Below, piece after piece: positions 1-10,054 of a DNA stretch of 64,000 bases. The position numbers and the translations under genes were made by a program. Under the pieces are notes generated by a model that made no database searches, was not told the DNA's origin, and worked only from the letters and a program-made list of their open reading frames with translations. The DNA is from SP197 sp965242595 (GTDB lineage: Bacteria; Pseudomonadota; Alphaproteobacteria; SP197): NCBI GenBank assembly GCA_965242595.1, contig OZ251464.1, positions 1,984,001 to 2,048,000 of the forward strand, written 5' to 3'. How positions within the stretch are numbered: position 1 is the stretch's first letter; each line of letters begins with the position of its first letter.

Positions 1-3000
1 CCGACGGGCGCGACAGGGTGGCGCGCACCGTCGCCACCCCAGCGTTCTCCGAGATCGCCGCCGGCGTGAGCGCCAGCGTCACCCCCGGCGCCGCGTCATT
101 GTCGGTGGTGGTTACAGGCACATCCACATTCGCCAGCGCGTTGTAGTTGGTATCGCCGCTGGCGGGGTCCAGCCGCACATTCCAGGTGACGGTGCCGTCG
201 TCGATATTGTCGTCCTCCCCGGTCACCGTCACCGCCTGGGTCGTGCTCCAGTCGCCCGGCTGGAACGTCAGGGTGGAGGGCGAGACCCGGCCCTCGCTGG
301 CATCCTGGCTGCTCACCGTCACCGTCACCGCCTGCGCCGGCTGGGTTCGCAGCCTCACGGTGAAGCTCGCCGTCCCACCCCCCTCGGTGGCCTGGCCGCT
401 CACCGTGCCCGTCACCAGGCCGTATTCGTCGTCGTGGTTGACGGCATAGACGGTCGCGGTCGCAACCATGTCATAGGTGTCGTCGGCCGTGTTGGTCTGA
501 TCCACCTCCACCGTCACCTGGTAGTTCTGGCTGCCATCGGCAAGGGTATCGTCCTGGCCGGTCAGGGTCGCGGTCTGGGCCGTCTGCCAGTTGCTGGCCG
601 TGAAGGTCAGCGACCCGGGCGAGACCGCCCCCTCGCTCGTGCCGGAGCCGGCCACGGCCAGGTCCAGCTCCACATCGCCGGTGGGCTGGCTGGTCAGCGC
701 CACGGTGAAACTCGCCGTCCCGCCCCCCTCGTCGGTTTGCAGCCGCGCCGTGGTGGAGGGGGTGGGCGCCAGCGCCAGGCCGGCCGTGTCGTCGTCGGTG
801 ATGGTCACCTGCGGGTGGGCGGCGGCGTTCACCCGGTGGTCGTTGGTCTCCCCGATAAGCACGTACGGCGCGTTGGCCCCCGCGTCCACATCGTTGTCCA
901 GCGCCGTGATCGTCACCCTGTCCGCGCTGGTGGTGGCGCCGGCCGCGATCACGATCCTCCCCCCCGCGCCCGTCGGCACCGTGAAGATGTTTTGCAGCCC
1001 CTGCACCGTCACCGTGGTCGCCGCGCTCGACTTGCCCGACAGCACCGCCGACGCCGTCGTCATCCCACCATTCTCGGAAATCGACGCAGACGACAGCGTC
1101 ACCGTCACCGTCGGCGCCGCCTCGTCGTTCTCCAGCGTCAGCGTGACAGCGGTCGGGTTCGCCACATTGTTGCCGCCCGCCGCCGTGCCGGAGACCGTCA
1201 CCTGCTTGTTGGGCGCATCCACATCGTTGTCGCTGGCCGTCACCGTCACATCCCCGCCGCTGACGGTGACACCGGCGGCGATGGTCAGCGTCCTGGCGGC
1301 GGAAAGGGCGAAGTCCGCCGCCACCGCGCCCGTTCCGGGCGCCGCCGCCACCGTCACCGTCACCGCTTCGCTGGAGGCGCCCGAAAGCGTGGCCGTCACC
1401 GACGCCACCCCGTTCGTCTCCGAGATCGACGCCGGCGACAGCGCCAGGGCCAGTGTCGGCAGCGCGTCGTCGTCGCTCAGCGTCAGCGTGACAGCGGTCG
1501 GGTTCGCCACCCCATTGCCGCCCACCACCGTGCCGGAGACCGTCACCGACTTGTCCGGCGCATCCACCATGTTGTCGTTGGCCGTCACCGTCACCGCGCC
1601 GGCGCTGGTGGTGCTGCCGGCGGCGATGGTCAGCGTCTTGGCGGTGGAAAGGTCGAAATCGGCCGCCGCCGCCCCCGTCCCAGGCGCCGCATCCACCGTC
1701 ACCGTCACCGCTTCGCTGGAGGCGCCCGAAAGCGTGGCCGTCACCGTCGCCACCCCGCCGTTTTCCGAGACCGCGCTGGCCGACAGCGCCAGGGCCACGG
1801 TCGGCAGCGCGTCGTCGTCGGTGAGCGTCAGGGCGACATCCGACGGGTTCGAAAGCAGGCCGTGGCCGCCCGCCACACTGGCGGAGATCGTCACCTGCTT
1901 GTCCGGCGAGTCCACCATGTTGCCATTGGCCGTCACCGTCACCACGCCGCTGCTGGTGGTGGCGCCGGCGGCGATGGTCAGCGTCTTGGCCATGGAGAGC
2001 GTGAAATCGGCCGCCGACGCGCCGGTCCCGGGCGCTGCCGCCACCGTCGCCACCACCGCCTCGTCCGATTTGCCCGAAAGCGTGGCCGTCACCGTCGCCA
2101 CCCCGCCGCTCTCCGAGATCGCCGCCGGCGCGCGGGCCAGTGTCAGTGTCGGGGTGGGGTCGTCGTCGTTCTTGGTGACATCCACCGTCTCGTCGTCCAG
2201 GCCGTTGTACTTGCCGTCGCTACTGGCCGGGTCCAGGGTAATCTCCACCGCCAGACTCGCCGGATCGTCCCGGTCGTCGTCCACCGCCGTCACCCGCAGC
2301 GTCTGGGTGGCGTTCCAGTCGCTGGCGCTGAACACCAGCGTCTTCGCGGTCGCGAAGGCTTGCGCATTGGCGTCGCCGGCCGCCCTGGCCAGCCGCACCT
2401 CGTCGCCATCGCCGCTGGTCGCCGTCACCGTCACCGCCGCCGTCGGCTTGCTGGTCAGCCTCACCGTGAAGGTCTGCTCCGCTCCGCCCTCCGTCACCGT
2501 CAGCGTGCTCTCGGAGACCGTCAGCCCGGCCACATCCACATCGGTGGTGCGCACCGTCTGCGGGCGCACGCTGGCCCCGCCAATCACATGATAGGCATCT
2601 GTGGGCTCATCCGGCGTGTCCGGGAACAGGCGCAGTGTGTAGTCGTCGTCGCCATCCACCACCTGGTCGCTCACGCCGTGCAGCGTCACGGTCTGCGCCG
2701 TCTCCCAGTTGCTGGCGGTGAAGGTCAGCCGCGTCGATGCCGCCGCCGTCCCGCCCCCCGCAGACACCAGCCCCTCATCCGACTCGTCGCTTTTCACCGC
2801 CACCGTGATGTTGGTGGTGGGCTGGCTGTTCAGCTTCACGGTGAAGGTCTCGCTGGCCCCTTCGGCCACGCTCAGCCACACCGGACAGGGCGCCCGGCGG
2901 CAGCGCGGAAAGGCCGGGGCCGTCACCAGGGCGGCGCGGTCGTCCTCCCAGATCCGCAGTTCCACATCGGCCGGGGCGGCGATGGTCAGCGTACTGCTGG

Positions 3001-6000
3001 GGGCGCCCTTCACCACCACCTTCTTGCGGGTCACTGTGTCGTCCACGAGGGAGTCGATACGGTCGTCCACGGCCGTAATCGTCACCACGCCGGTGCTGGC
3101 GGTGGCGCCAGCCGCAATGATCAGCTTGGTGTTGGCGGAAAAGCTGAAATCGTCCGCCGCCGCGTTGGTTCCCGCCGTCGCCGAGACGGCGATCGTCACC
3201 GCCGCGCTGGCCGGGGTGCTCAGCCGCGCCGTCACCGTGGTCATGCGCTCGGAACCCGGCGCCGTGGCCAGCTCCTTGATGGCGTCCGCCTCGCCCGAGA
3301 TCGGGTCCGACAGCGCCAGCGTCAGCGTCGCCGTGTCGTCGTCCTCCAGCGTCAGCGTCAGCGACGATGGCGTCCCCACGTTGTTGCCGCCCGTCACCAT
3401 GCCGGAGACCGTCACCGACTTGTCAGGCGAATGGACGTTGTTGCCATTGGCGGTCACCGTCACCGTGCCGGCGCTGGCGGTGGCGCCGGCGGCGATGGTG
3501 AGCTTCGTGTTGCTGGAAAGGTCGAAATCGGCCGCCGCCGCGTTGGCCCCGGGCGCCGCCCCCACCGTCACCGTCACCGCCTCGCTCGACTTGCCCGAAA
3601 GCGTCGCCGTCACCGTCGCCACCCCGCTGCTCTCCGAGATCGACGAAGACGACAGCGCCAGCGTCACCGTCGGCAGGCTTTCGTCGTCGGTCAGCGTCAG
3701 GGTGAGATTGGACGGCGCCGCTATGTTGTTGCCGCCCACCGCGGTGCCGGAAATCGTCACCGACTTGGGCCCCGAATGGCGGTCGTTGCTATTGGCCGTC
3801 ACCGTCACCGTGCCGGCGCTGGCGGTGGTGCCGGCGGCGATGGTCAGCGTCTTGGCGCTGGAAAGGTCGAAATCGGCCGCCACCGCCCCGGTTCCGGCCG
3901 CCGCCCCCACCGTCACCGTCACCCCTTCGCTCGACTTGCCCGAAAGCGTCGCCGTCACCGTCGCCACCCCGCCGGTCTCCGAGATCGAGGAGGACGACAA
4001 GGCCAGCGTCACCGTCGGCAAGGTTTCGTCGTCGCTCAGCGTCAGGGTGACATCCGATGGCGCCACCACCCCGTTGCCGCCCGTCACCGTGCCGGAGACC
4101 GTCACCGACTTGTCCCCCGAATGGACGTCGTTGCCGCTGGCCGTCACCGTCACCGTGCCGGCGCTGGTGGTCTGCCCGACGGCGATGGTCAGCGTCTTGG
4201 CGGCGGAAAGGCCGAAATCCGCCGCCACCGCCCCGGTCCCAGCCACCGCCCCCACCGTCACCGTCACCGCCTCGCTCGACTTGCCCGAAAGCGTCGCCGT
4301 CACCGTCGCCTCGCCGCCCTGCTCCGAGATCGAGCTCTCCGACAGCGCCAGCGTCACGATGGGCAGGGTTTCGTCGTCGGTCAGCGTCAGGGTGAGATTG
4401 GAAGGCGCCACCACCCCGTTGCCGCCCGTCACCGTGCCGGAGACCGTCACCGACTTGTCAGGCGAGTCCACATCGTTGCCATTGGCCGTCACCGTCACCA
4501 CGCCGGCGCTGGCGGTGCTGCCGGCGGCGATGGTCAGCGTGGTTCCCGTCTGGGCGAAGTCCGCCGCCACCGCCCCGGTCCCGGCCGCCGCCCCCACCGT
4601 CACCGTCACCGCTTCGCTGGAGGCGCCCGAAAGCGTGGCCGTCACCGACGACACCCCGCCGGTCTCCGAAATCGAGCTTTGCGACAGCGCCAGGGTCACC
4701 GTCGGCAGGGTTTCGTCGTCGGTCAGGGTCAGGGTCGCCGTGGTGACGGCCATGGTGGTGGAATCGGCGCTGGCCTGGTCGTTCGCCACCGTCGCCGTCA
4801 CCGTCGCCTGGCGACCGGAGCTGCCCTGATGCACGCTGTCGTTCACCGCCATGACGGTCACCGTGTCGCTGGCGGCGGTGGTGTCGCCGGCGTCGATCAC
4901 GATCTGCCCCGCCGCCCCCGACGGCACCGTGAAGGCCCCGGAAACCGCCGTCACCGTCACCGTGGTGGCCGCGCTGGAGGGATGCGAGAGCGTCGCCGAG
5001 ACCACCGAGCTGCCGCCGTTCTCGGCAATCGAGTCATCCGACAGCGCCAGCGTCACCCCCGGCGCCGCCTCGTCGTCGCTGATGGTCAGCGTGACGTCGT
5101 CCGGATCCGACGCGCCATCGCCGCCATCTACGGTGGCGGAGACCGTCACCTCCTTATCCGGCGCGTCGGCGGTGTTGTTCATCGCCGTCAATGTCACCAC
5201 GCCGGTGCTGGTGGTGGCAGCGGCGGCGATGGTGAGCAGGGTTCCCGCCTGGGTGAAATCGGTCCCCGCCCCGGGCGAAGCCGAAACCGTGACGGTGGTC
5301 CCTTCGTTGGCCGCCTTGTCCAGCGTCGCCGTCACCGTCGCCACCCCGCCGTCCTCCGAGATCGAGCTCTCCGACAGCGCCAGCGTCACCGCCGGCTTGT
5401 CGTCGTCTATGACCGTCACCGTCACCCCGATGGGGCGCTGCGCATGGGCCACGTTCCGCCCCACATCGCCGAGTCCGTAGTCGGCCACGACGTATCTGAG
5501 GCGCAGGGTGTTGTCCTCGTGGCCGGAGTCCGCGAGGGCATTCACGGTCACCGTCTGGGGCGTGTCCCAGGTCGTGGTCGTGAAGGTGTAGTTTTGCCCC
5601 CTCATGGGGGATAGTTGATTGTCGCCCCCCAGCGCGAGGCCGATGTCGGGGTAGAGGCCGACGCTGACCCACTGCGCCAGCCCAGGAGGCGGTTCGGTGT
5701 CCAGGACAAAGGTGAACGTCTTGCTGGCGCCCTCCTCGGTCAGGGTCATGGTGGTGGGGTTGAAGGTCACGCCTGCCGTGTCGTCGTCGGTCAGCGTCAG
5801 GTCCACCGTGGCTGGCGCCGCCACCCCATGGCCGCCCGCCATGGTGGCGGAGATCGTCACCTGCTTGTCGTTCGTATCCACCAAATTGCCATTGGCCGTC
5901 ACCGTCACCGTGCCGGCGCTGGCGGTCTGCCCGGCCGCGATAGTCAGCGTCTTGGCGCTGGAGAGGGTGAAATCGCCCGCCACCGCCCCGGTCCCGGCCG

Positions 6001-9000
6001 CCGCCCCCACCGTCGCCACCACCGCCGCGCTCGATTTGCCCGAAAGCGTCGCCGTCACCGTCGCCACCCCGCCAGTCTCCGAGATCGACGAGGACGACAG
6101 CGCCAGCGTCACGGTGGGCAGGGTTTCGTCGTCGCTCAGCGTCAGCGTGACATCCGACGGCGCCGCCACCCCGTTGCCGCCCGTCGCCGTGCCGGAGACC
6201 GTCACCGATTTGTCCGGCGCATCCACATCGTTGCCATTGGCCATCACCGTCACATCGCCGCTGCTGGCGGTGCTGCCAGCGGCGATGGTCAGCGTCGTGG
6301 CGGCGGAGAGGTCAAAGTCGCCCGCCACCGCCCCGGTCCCGGCCGCCGCCCCCACCGTCACCACCACCGCTTCGCTCGACTTGCCCGAAAGCGTCGCCGT
6401 CACCGACGAAACCCCGCCGGTCTCCGAAATCGACGCCGGCGACAACGCCAGGGCCACCGTCGGCAGCGTGTCGTCTTCCGTAATGGTCAGGGTGACATTC
6501 GCCGGGTTCCCCACGCCGTGGCCGCCCGCCACCGTGCCGGAGACCGTCACCGACTTGTTCGCCGCGTGGACATCGTTGTCTTCGGCCGTCACCGTCACAT
6601 CGCCGCTGCTGGCGGTGGCATTGGCGGCGATGGTGAGCGTGTTCTCCATGGAGAGCGTGAAGTCGTCCGCCCCCGCCCCGGCCCCGGCCGCCGCCCCCAC
6701 CGTCACCACCACCTCCGCGCTCGATGCGCCCGAAAGCGTGGCCGTCACCGACGCCACCCCGCCGTTTTCCGCAATCGACGCCGGCGCCAGCGCCAGCGTC
6801 ACCATGGGCGCCGTCTCGTCGTCGGTGAGCGTCAGCGCCGCGCCGGTCACGGCCATGGTCTCCGAGTTGGCGGCTGCCTGGTCGTTGGCCGCCGTGCCCG
6901 TCACCGTGGTGGCGCGCCCGGCGCCGTCAGCGCCGCCCTGATACACGCTGTCGTCCACCGCCGCCACGGTCGCCGTGTCGCCAGCGTTCACGGTATCGCC
7001 AGCGGCGATGACGATCACAGCGTCCGAACCCACCGTATAGGCCCCGTCCACCGCCGTCACCGTCACCGTGGTATCCGCGCTGGAGGGATGGGAGAGCGCC
7101 GCCGCTACCGTGGTCTCGCCGCCGTTCTCGCCGATCGAGGCTGCCGACAGGCTCAGCGTCACACCCGGGGCATCGTCGTCGTCGGTCAGCGTCAATGCGA
7201 CCCCGGTCGGGGCCGCCACGCCATTGCCGCCGCTGGCCGTGGCGGCAACCGTCACCTGCTTGTCGGGCGCATCGCCGTCGTTGTCCTCGGCCGTCAGCGT
7301 CACGCCGTCGCCGCCGCTGGCGGTGGCCCCGGCGGCGATGGTCAGCGTCCCCCCGCCGGAAAGGGTGAAATCGTCCGCCGCCGTCACCGTCACCACCACC
7401 GCCTCGCTGGAGGCGCCCGACAGCTTCGCCGTCACCGTCGTCATCTCGCCATTTTCCGAAATCGAAGCCGACGACAGCGCCAGCGTCACGACCGGCAGCG
7501 CGTCGTCGTCGGTGAGCGTCAGCGTCACCGCCGCCGGCGCCCTCACATCGCCGCTCGCCTCCCCCGCAACCAGCATCCGCTTGTCCGGCGAGTCGATGCT
7601 GTTGCCCACCGCCGTAATCGTCACCGTGCCGGTGCTGGCGGTGGCCCCGCTGGCGAACACCAGCTCCGTCGTCGCCGACAGCGTGGCATCGCCCACCATG
7701 GCCCCCGCCCCGGGCGTCACCGTCACCGTAACGGTGGCCGCCCCGGCGGCCGCCTCGTCCAGCGTCGCCGTCACCGTCGTCACGCCGCCGGTCTCGGAGA
7801 TGGTGGAGGACGACAGCGCCAGCGCCGCCTTGGGCACGGCGGTGATGGGGAGCCACTCGCCGTAGTAGTAATAAGTTGTTATGCCGTCGGGGAAGAGGCC
7901 GCCATGCGTGACGAGGACGACCACGCCGTCATTGTCGATCATCGCCTGGGTAAGACGGATCGTCCTGGACCCGCCGCTGCCGGTGGCCCGGCTGCAAATG
8001 GCGCCCTCGGTCGGCGCGGGGCCGCGATTTGAGGCGAGTCGCCTGACCGTCCTGTAAGCGCACGCCCAGACCCATCGATCCCCCAAGCTCCTCCCGGTAA
8101 CGGTGATCGTTTGCGGGTCGGTCTTGCCCTTCAGCGACGCCGTGGTGACGTCATAGGTACCGAGCCCCGTTACCCAGCGCCTGTCGGTCCCGGTGGGCAC
8201 GGTGCCGTCATTGTCGGTGACGGTCAGCGTCACGCTGGCCGGGTTCGCCACCCCGCCGCCGGCCGCGCTGCCCGACACCGTCACCTGCTTGGCGGCCCCG
8301 CGCATATCGTTGTTGACGCCCGTCACCGTCACCGTGCCGCTGCTGGCGGTCGCCCCGGCGGCGATGGTCAGCGTCCGCGTCAGAGACAATGTGAAGTCCC
8401 GCGCCGTCGCCCCGGTGCTGGGCGCCGCCGCCACCGTCACCGTCACCGCCGCGCTGGAGGCGCCCGAAAGCCGCGCCGTCACCGTCGCCACCCCGCCGCC
8501 CTCCGAGATCGACGAGGGGGACAGCCCCAGCGTCACCATCGGCGTGCCTTCGTCGTCGATCAGCGTCAGCGTGGTGGCTTCGGGCGCCCGGATGTCGCCA
8601 GCAACGCTGCCCGAAATCGTCACCTGCGCGTTGGGCGCGTCGGCGCTGTCGTCCATGGCGGTGATGGTGACTGTGCCGCTGCTGGCGGTGGCGCCGTTCG
8701 CGAACACCAGCCTCGTATTGCCAGAGAGCGTGAAATCCGTGCCCGCGCCGGGGCTGGCCGCCACCGTGACGGTCGCCGCCCCGGAGGCCGGCTTGTCCAG
8801 CACCGCCGTCACCGTGGCCACCCCGCCATTTTCCCGGATCGACGAAGACGACAGGATCAGCGTCGCCTCCGGCAGCGAGACGATGGGCACCCATTCGGCG
8901 TAGAGATAGAAATGTCTGCCCGACGACTCCTCCAACACCACAATGACCACGCCGTCATTGTCGATCATCGCCTGGGTCAGCGTGATCGAGTTGGGCGTGT

Positions 9001-9664
9001 TGTTGGTGGTAAGCTGGGTGCAGCCCGCGCCCGGTCCGGTGTTGGTGTAACCCTGGGTTGGCTGCGTGGCGTCTCTGGTGGCGCAGGCCCAGAAATCGAC
9101 GAGGCGCTCCCTACCCCCTCGCGTCCTCACCGCCAGTGGCTGGGCGGTGGTCTTGGCCAGCAGCGGTGACGTGGTGATGTCCCAGTCGTTGGCTGTAGGG
9201 GCGCCGTTTCGCCACGTGGTCGCGGTGACCGACGGCTCGTTGTCGGCGATGGTCAGCGTCACGTCGGCCGGGCCGGTCAGGCTGCCGCCGCCGCCCGCGG
9301 CGCTGCCCGCCACCCTCACCATCTTGTCGGGCGCGTCGATGTCGTTGTTGACCGCCGTAATCGTCACCGTGCCGGCGCTGGCGGTGGTGTTGGCGGCGAT
9401 GGTGAGCGTGGTGCCCGTCAGCGTGTAATCCGCCGCCCGGGCGCCGCTGGAGGCGACCGGCGCCACGCTGACCGTCACCGTCACCGCCGCGCTGTTCGGC
9501 GTGTTCAGACTGGCCGTCACCGAGGCCACCCCGCCACCCTCCGATATCGAAGCCGGCGACAGGCGCAAGCTCACACTCTGCGCCCAGGCCGGCGCCGCGG
9601 CGGCAAGCGCCAGCGCAGCCAGCAGGACGGCGAAACCCACGCGGGAAGCGCGACAACCCCTCAC
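1..9664 (-). CDS. Giant 2: secreted Calx-beta-type repeat protein (3' end beyond window)
   Basis: I chose the GTG at 9664. It is preceded by a GAGGGGGA ribosome-binding site and begins a clear Sec signal peptide: a short basic n-region, a Leu/Ala core and an AWA-QS cleavage site near residue 28. The mature protein enters directly into repeats of about 100 residues of the form SISExGGVATVTATLS ... LTIAAGxTAS ... DAPDK ... LTLxDDD, which are Calx-beta-like sandwiches. I checked the frame at about 7858, 5410, 2599 and 58; all agree with the start, so the gene seems uninterrupted for more than 3,220 codons and leaves the window still in a repeat. Two copies of a WACA...C insert module lie near the N-terminus. 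The probable role is a surface or secreted adhesin-like fibre. Whether it ends in a beta-barrel like its neighbour cannot be seen. Several modules are almost identical at DNA level to parts of Giant 1. Confidence 0.85.
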   Translation of the reverse strand, partial: MRGCRASRVGFAVLLAALALAAAAPAWAQSVSLRLSPASISEGGGVASVTASLNTPNSAAVTVTVSVAPVASSGARAADYTLTGTTLTIAANTTASAGTVTITAVNNDIDAPDKMVRVAGSAAGGGGSLTGPADVTLTIADNEPSVTATTWRNGAPTANDWDITTSPLLAKTTAQPLAVRTRGGRERLVDFWACATRDATQPTQGYTNTGPGAGCTQLTTNNTPNSITLTQAMIDNDGVVIVVLEESSGRHFYLYAEWVPIVSLPEATLILSSSSIRENGGVATVTAVLDKPASGAATVTVAASPGAGTDFTLSGNTRLVFANGATASSGTVTITAMDDSADAPNAQVTISGSVAGDIRAPEATTLTLIDDEGTPMVTLGLSPSSISEGGGVATVTARLSGASSAAVTVTVAAAPSTGATARDFTLSLTRTLTIAAGATASSGTVTVTGVNNDMRGAAKQVTVSGSAAGGGVANPASVTLTVTDNDGTVPTGTDRRWVTGLGTYDVTTASLKGKTDPQTITVTGRSLGDRWVWACAYRTVRRLASNRGPAPTEGAICSRATGSGGSRTIRLTQAMIDNDGVVVLVTHGGLFPDGITTYYYYGEWLPITAVPKAALALSSSTISETGGVTTVTATLDEAAAGAATVTVTVTPGAGAMVGDATLSATTELVFASGATASTGTVTITAVGNSIDSPDKRMLVAGEASGDVRAPAAVTLTLTDDDALPVVTLALSSASISENGEMTTVTAKLSGASSEAVVVTVTAADDFTLSGGGTLTIAAGATASGGDGVTLTAEDNDGDAPDKQVTVAATASGGNGVAAPTGVALTLTDDDDAPGVTLSLSAASIGENGGETTVAAALSHPSSADTTVTVTAVDGAYTVGSDAVIVIAAGDTVNAGDTATVAAVDDSVYQGGADGAGRATTVTGTAANDQAAANSETMAVTGAALTLTDDETAPMVTLALAPASIAENGGVASVTATLSGASSAEVVVTVGAAAGAGAGADDFTLSMENTLTIAANATASSGDVTVTAEDNDVHAANKSVTVSGTVAGGHGVGNPANVTLTITEDDTLPTVALALSPASISETGGVSSVTATLSGKSSEAVVVTVGAAAGTGAVAGDFDLSAATTLTIAAGSTASSGDVTVMANGNDVDAPDKSVTVSGTATGGNGVAAPSDVTLTLSDDETLPTVTLALSSSSISETGGVATVTATLSGKSSAAVVATVGAAAGTGAVAGDFTLSSAKTLTIAAGQTASAGTVTVTANGNLVDTNDKQVTISATMAGGHGVAAPATVDLTLTDDDTAGVTFNPTTMTLTEEGASKTFTFVLDTEPPPGLAQWVSVGLYPDIGLALGGDNQLSPMRGQNYTFTTTTWDTPQTVTVNALADSGHEDNTLRLRYVVADYGLGDVGRNVAHAQRPIGVTVTVIDDDKPAVTLALSESSISEDGGVATVTATLDKAANEGTTVTVSASPGAGTDFTQAGTLLTIAAAATTSTGVVTLTAMNNTADAPDKEVTVSATVDGGDGASDPDDVTLTISDDEAAPGVTLALSDDSIAENGGSSVVSATLSHPSSAATTVTVTAVSGAFTVPSGAAGQIVIDAGDTTAASDTVTVMAVNDSVHQGSSGRQATVTATVANDQASADSTTMAVTTATLTLTDDETLPTVTLALSQSSISETGGVSSVTATLSGASSEAVTVTVGAAAGTGAVAADFAQTGTTLTIAAGSTASAGVVTVTANGNDVDSPDKSVTVSGTVTGGNGVVAPSNLTLTLTDDETLPIVTLALSESSISEQGGEATVTATLSGKSSEAVTVTVGAVAGTGAVAADFGLSAAKTLTIAVGQTTSAGTVTVTASGNDVHSGDKSVTVSGTVTGGNGVVAPSDVTLTLSDDETLPTVTLALSSSSISETGGVATVTATLSGKSSEGVTVTVGAAAGTGAVAADFDLSSAKTLTIAAGTTASAGTVTVTANSNDRHSGPKSVTISGTAVGGNNIAAPSNLTLTLTDDESLPTVTLALSSSSISESSGVATVTATLSGKSSEAVTVTVGAAPGANAAAADFDLSSNTKLTIAAGATASAGTVTVTANGNNVHSPDKSVTVSGMVTGGNNVGTPSSLTLTLEDDDTATLTLALSDPISGEADAIKELATAPGSERMTTVTARLSTPASAAVTIAVSATAGTNAAADDFSFSANTKLIIAAGATASTGVVTITAVDDRIDSLVDDTVTRKKVVVKGAPSSTLTIAAPADVELRIWEDDRAALVTAPAFPRCRRAPCPVWLSVAEGASETFTVKLNSQPTTNITVAVKSDESDEGLVSAGGGTAAASTRLTFTASNWETAQTVTLHGVSDQVVDGDDDYTLRLFPDTPDEPTDAYHVIGGASVRPQTVRTTDVDVAGLTVSESTLTVTEGGAEQTFTVRLTSKPTAAVTVTATSGDGDEVRLARAAGDANAQAFATAKTLVFSASDWNATQTLRVTAVDDDRDDPASLAVEITLDPASSDGKYNGLDDETVDVTKNDDDPTPTLTLARAPAAISESGGVATVTATLSGKSDEAVVATVAAAPGTGASAADFTLSMAKTLTIAAGATTSSGVVTVTANGNMVDSPDKQVTISASVAGGHGLLSNPSDVALTLTDDDALPTVALALSASAVSENGGVATVTATLSGASSEAVTVTVDAAPGTGAAAADFDLSTAKTLTIAAGSTTSAGAVTVTANDNMVDAPDKSVTVSGTVVGGNGVANPTAVTLTLSDDDALPTLALALSPASISETNGVASVTATLSGASSEAVTVTVAAAPGTGAVAADFALSAARTLTIAAGVTVSGGDVTVTASDNDVDAPNKQVTVSGTAAGGNNVANPTAVTLTLENDEAAPTVTVTLSSASISENGGMTTASAVLSGKSSAATTVTVQGLQNIFTVPTGAGGRIVIAAGATTSADRVTITALDNDVDAGANAPYVLIGETNDHRVNAAAHPQVTITDDDTAGLALAPTPSTTARLQTDEGGGTASFTVALTSQPTGDVELDLAVAGSGTSEGAVSPGSLTFTASNWQTAQTATLTGQDDTLADGSQNYQVTVEVDQTNTADDTYDMVATATVYAVNHDDEYGLVTGTVSGQATEGGGTASFTVRLRTQPAQAVTVTVSSQDASEGRVSPSTLTFQPGDWSTTQAVTVTGEDDNIDDGTVTWNVRLDPASGDTNYNALANVDVPVTTTDNDAAPGVTLALTPAAISENAGVATVRATLSRPS
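7834..8215 (-). repeat. WACA/C insert module, copy 2 in Giant 2
   Basis: This is the second copy of the insert module in Giant 2. It reads DRRW...TTASLKGKTDPQTITV, WACAYRTVRR, PTEGAIC, SRTIRLTQAMIDNDGVVV, YYYYGEWLPI. It is closer to the Giant 1 copy (TTASLLGKSAPQTIAV, WACAYRTVSR, PTEGAVC) than to copy 1 in its own protein, which points to exchange between the two genes. Confidence 0.7.
8873..9250 (-). repeat. WACA/C insert module, copy 1 in Giant 2
   Basis: This is a non-Calx module of about 125 residues inserted between the first and second repeats of Giant 2. Visible landmarks in order are TTSPLLAKTTAQPLAV, a WACA motif, a second cysteine (GCTQ), ITLTQAMIDNDGVV, and a closing AEWVPIVSLPEATL that leads back into a Calx-type repeat. 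The same landmarks recur at 7834-8215 and 48843-49245. The two conserved cysteines in an otherwise cysteine-poor protein suggest a disulphide, by inference. I do not recognise the family. Confidence 0.7.
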
Positions 9665-10042
9665 TCGGTCCCCCTCGACAGGCGAGCGCAGCTATCTGGC
9701 AAGCCCCCATCAAGAATGTCAACACCTTACAGCCAGAAACTCATATCCCGCTTCACAGGGGCCGAACCGGTGCCCGGACGGCGGCGGAGGCCATCGCATC
9801 TGGCAACGAATGCACCAGCGGAAAGCCGGGAGAGGACCTGCGATGGCAGGCAATTGCAAAGGCCCCCGCCAGTTCGGCACAGACCCGGAATTGCCGCGCC
9901 AAAGCCACAAGAACGATAGCGCCAGCACAAACCACCCCCCCCCAAGCCCGTGACCATACCTCCAGGCGCGCTGTGCGGCGGACGCCGTTATGCGCCGGAT
10001 AGCCATGCCGGACGCCAATTCTTGCGGTGCTAAGCCACGACG
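9665..10042. other. Intergenic region upstream of Giant 2
   Basis: These 378 bases separate Giant 2 from the two-gene unknown operon. Short frames exist on both strands (up to about 100 codons), but they lack a convincing ribosome-binding site and recognisable protein composition. Apart from the candidate promoter and one unit of the 13-bp tandem repeat at the right edge, I see nothing in it. No clear hairpin-plus-T terminator is visible. Confidence 0.5.
9691..9722 (-). promoter_or_regulatory. Possible promoter for Giant 2
   Basis: A perfect TTGACA -35 hexamer (9717-9722, minus strand) lies about 55 bases upstream of the GTG start of Giant 2. An 18-base spacer leads to a poor -10 (CAGATA, 9693-9698). 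Position and orientation fit. The weak -10 keeps confidence low. Confidence 0.3.
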
Positions 10043-10054
10043 CTAAGCCACGAC
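10029..10054. repeat. 13-bp direct tandem repeat spanning a stop codon
   Basis: GCTAAGCCACGAC occurs twice head to tail (10029-10041 and 10042-10054). Read on the minus strand, each unit carries GTCGTGGCTTAG. The right-hand unit supplies the last codons and TAG stop of the gene ending at 10043, and the left-hand unit is a non-coding duplicate just after it. It looks like a slippage duplication. Confidence 0.8.

Noticed and set aside
434..8032. Long plus-strand frames (up to 1,726 codons) opposite Giant 2
   Set aside because: They are rich in Arg/His/Gly or Ser/Thr/Val with periodic composition, have no signal or domain pattern, and mirror the repeat period of the minus-strand gene. They are GC-driven shadows.
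9719..10018. Three overlapping minus-strand short frames of 60-99 codons in the gap upstream of Giant 2
   Set aside because: No convincing ribosome-binding site, Trp/Arg/Pro-rich composition, and they overlap each other in different frames.
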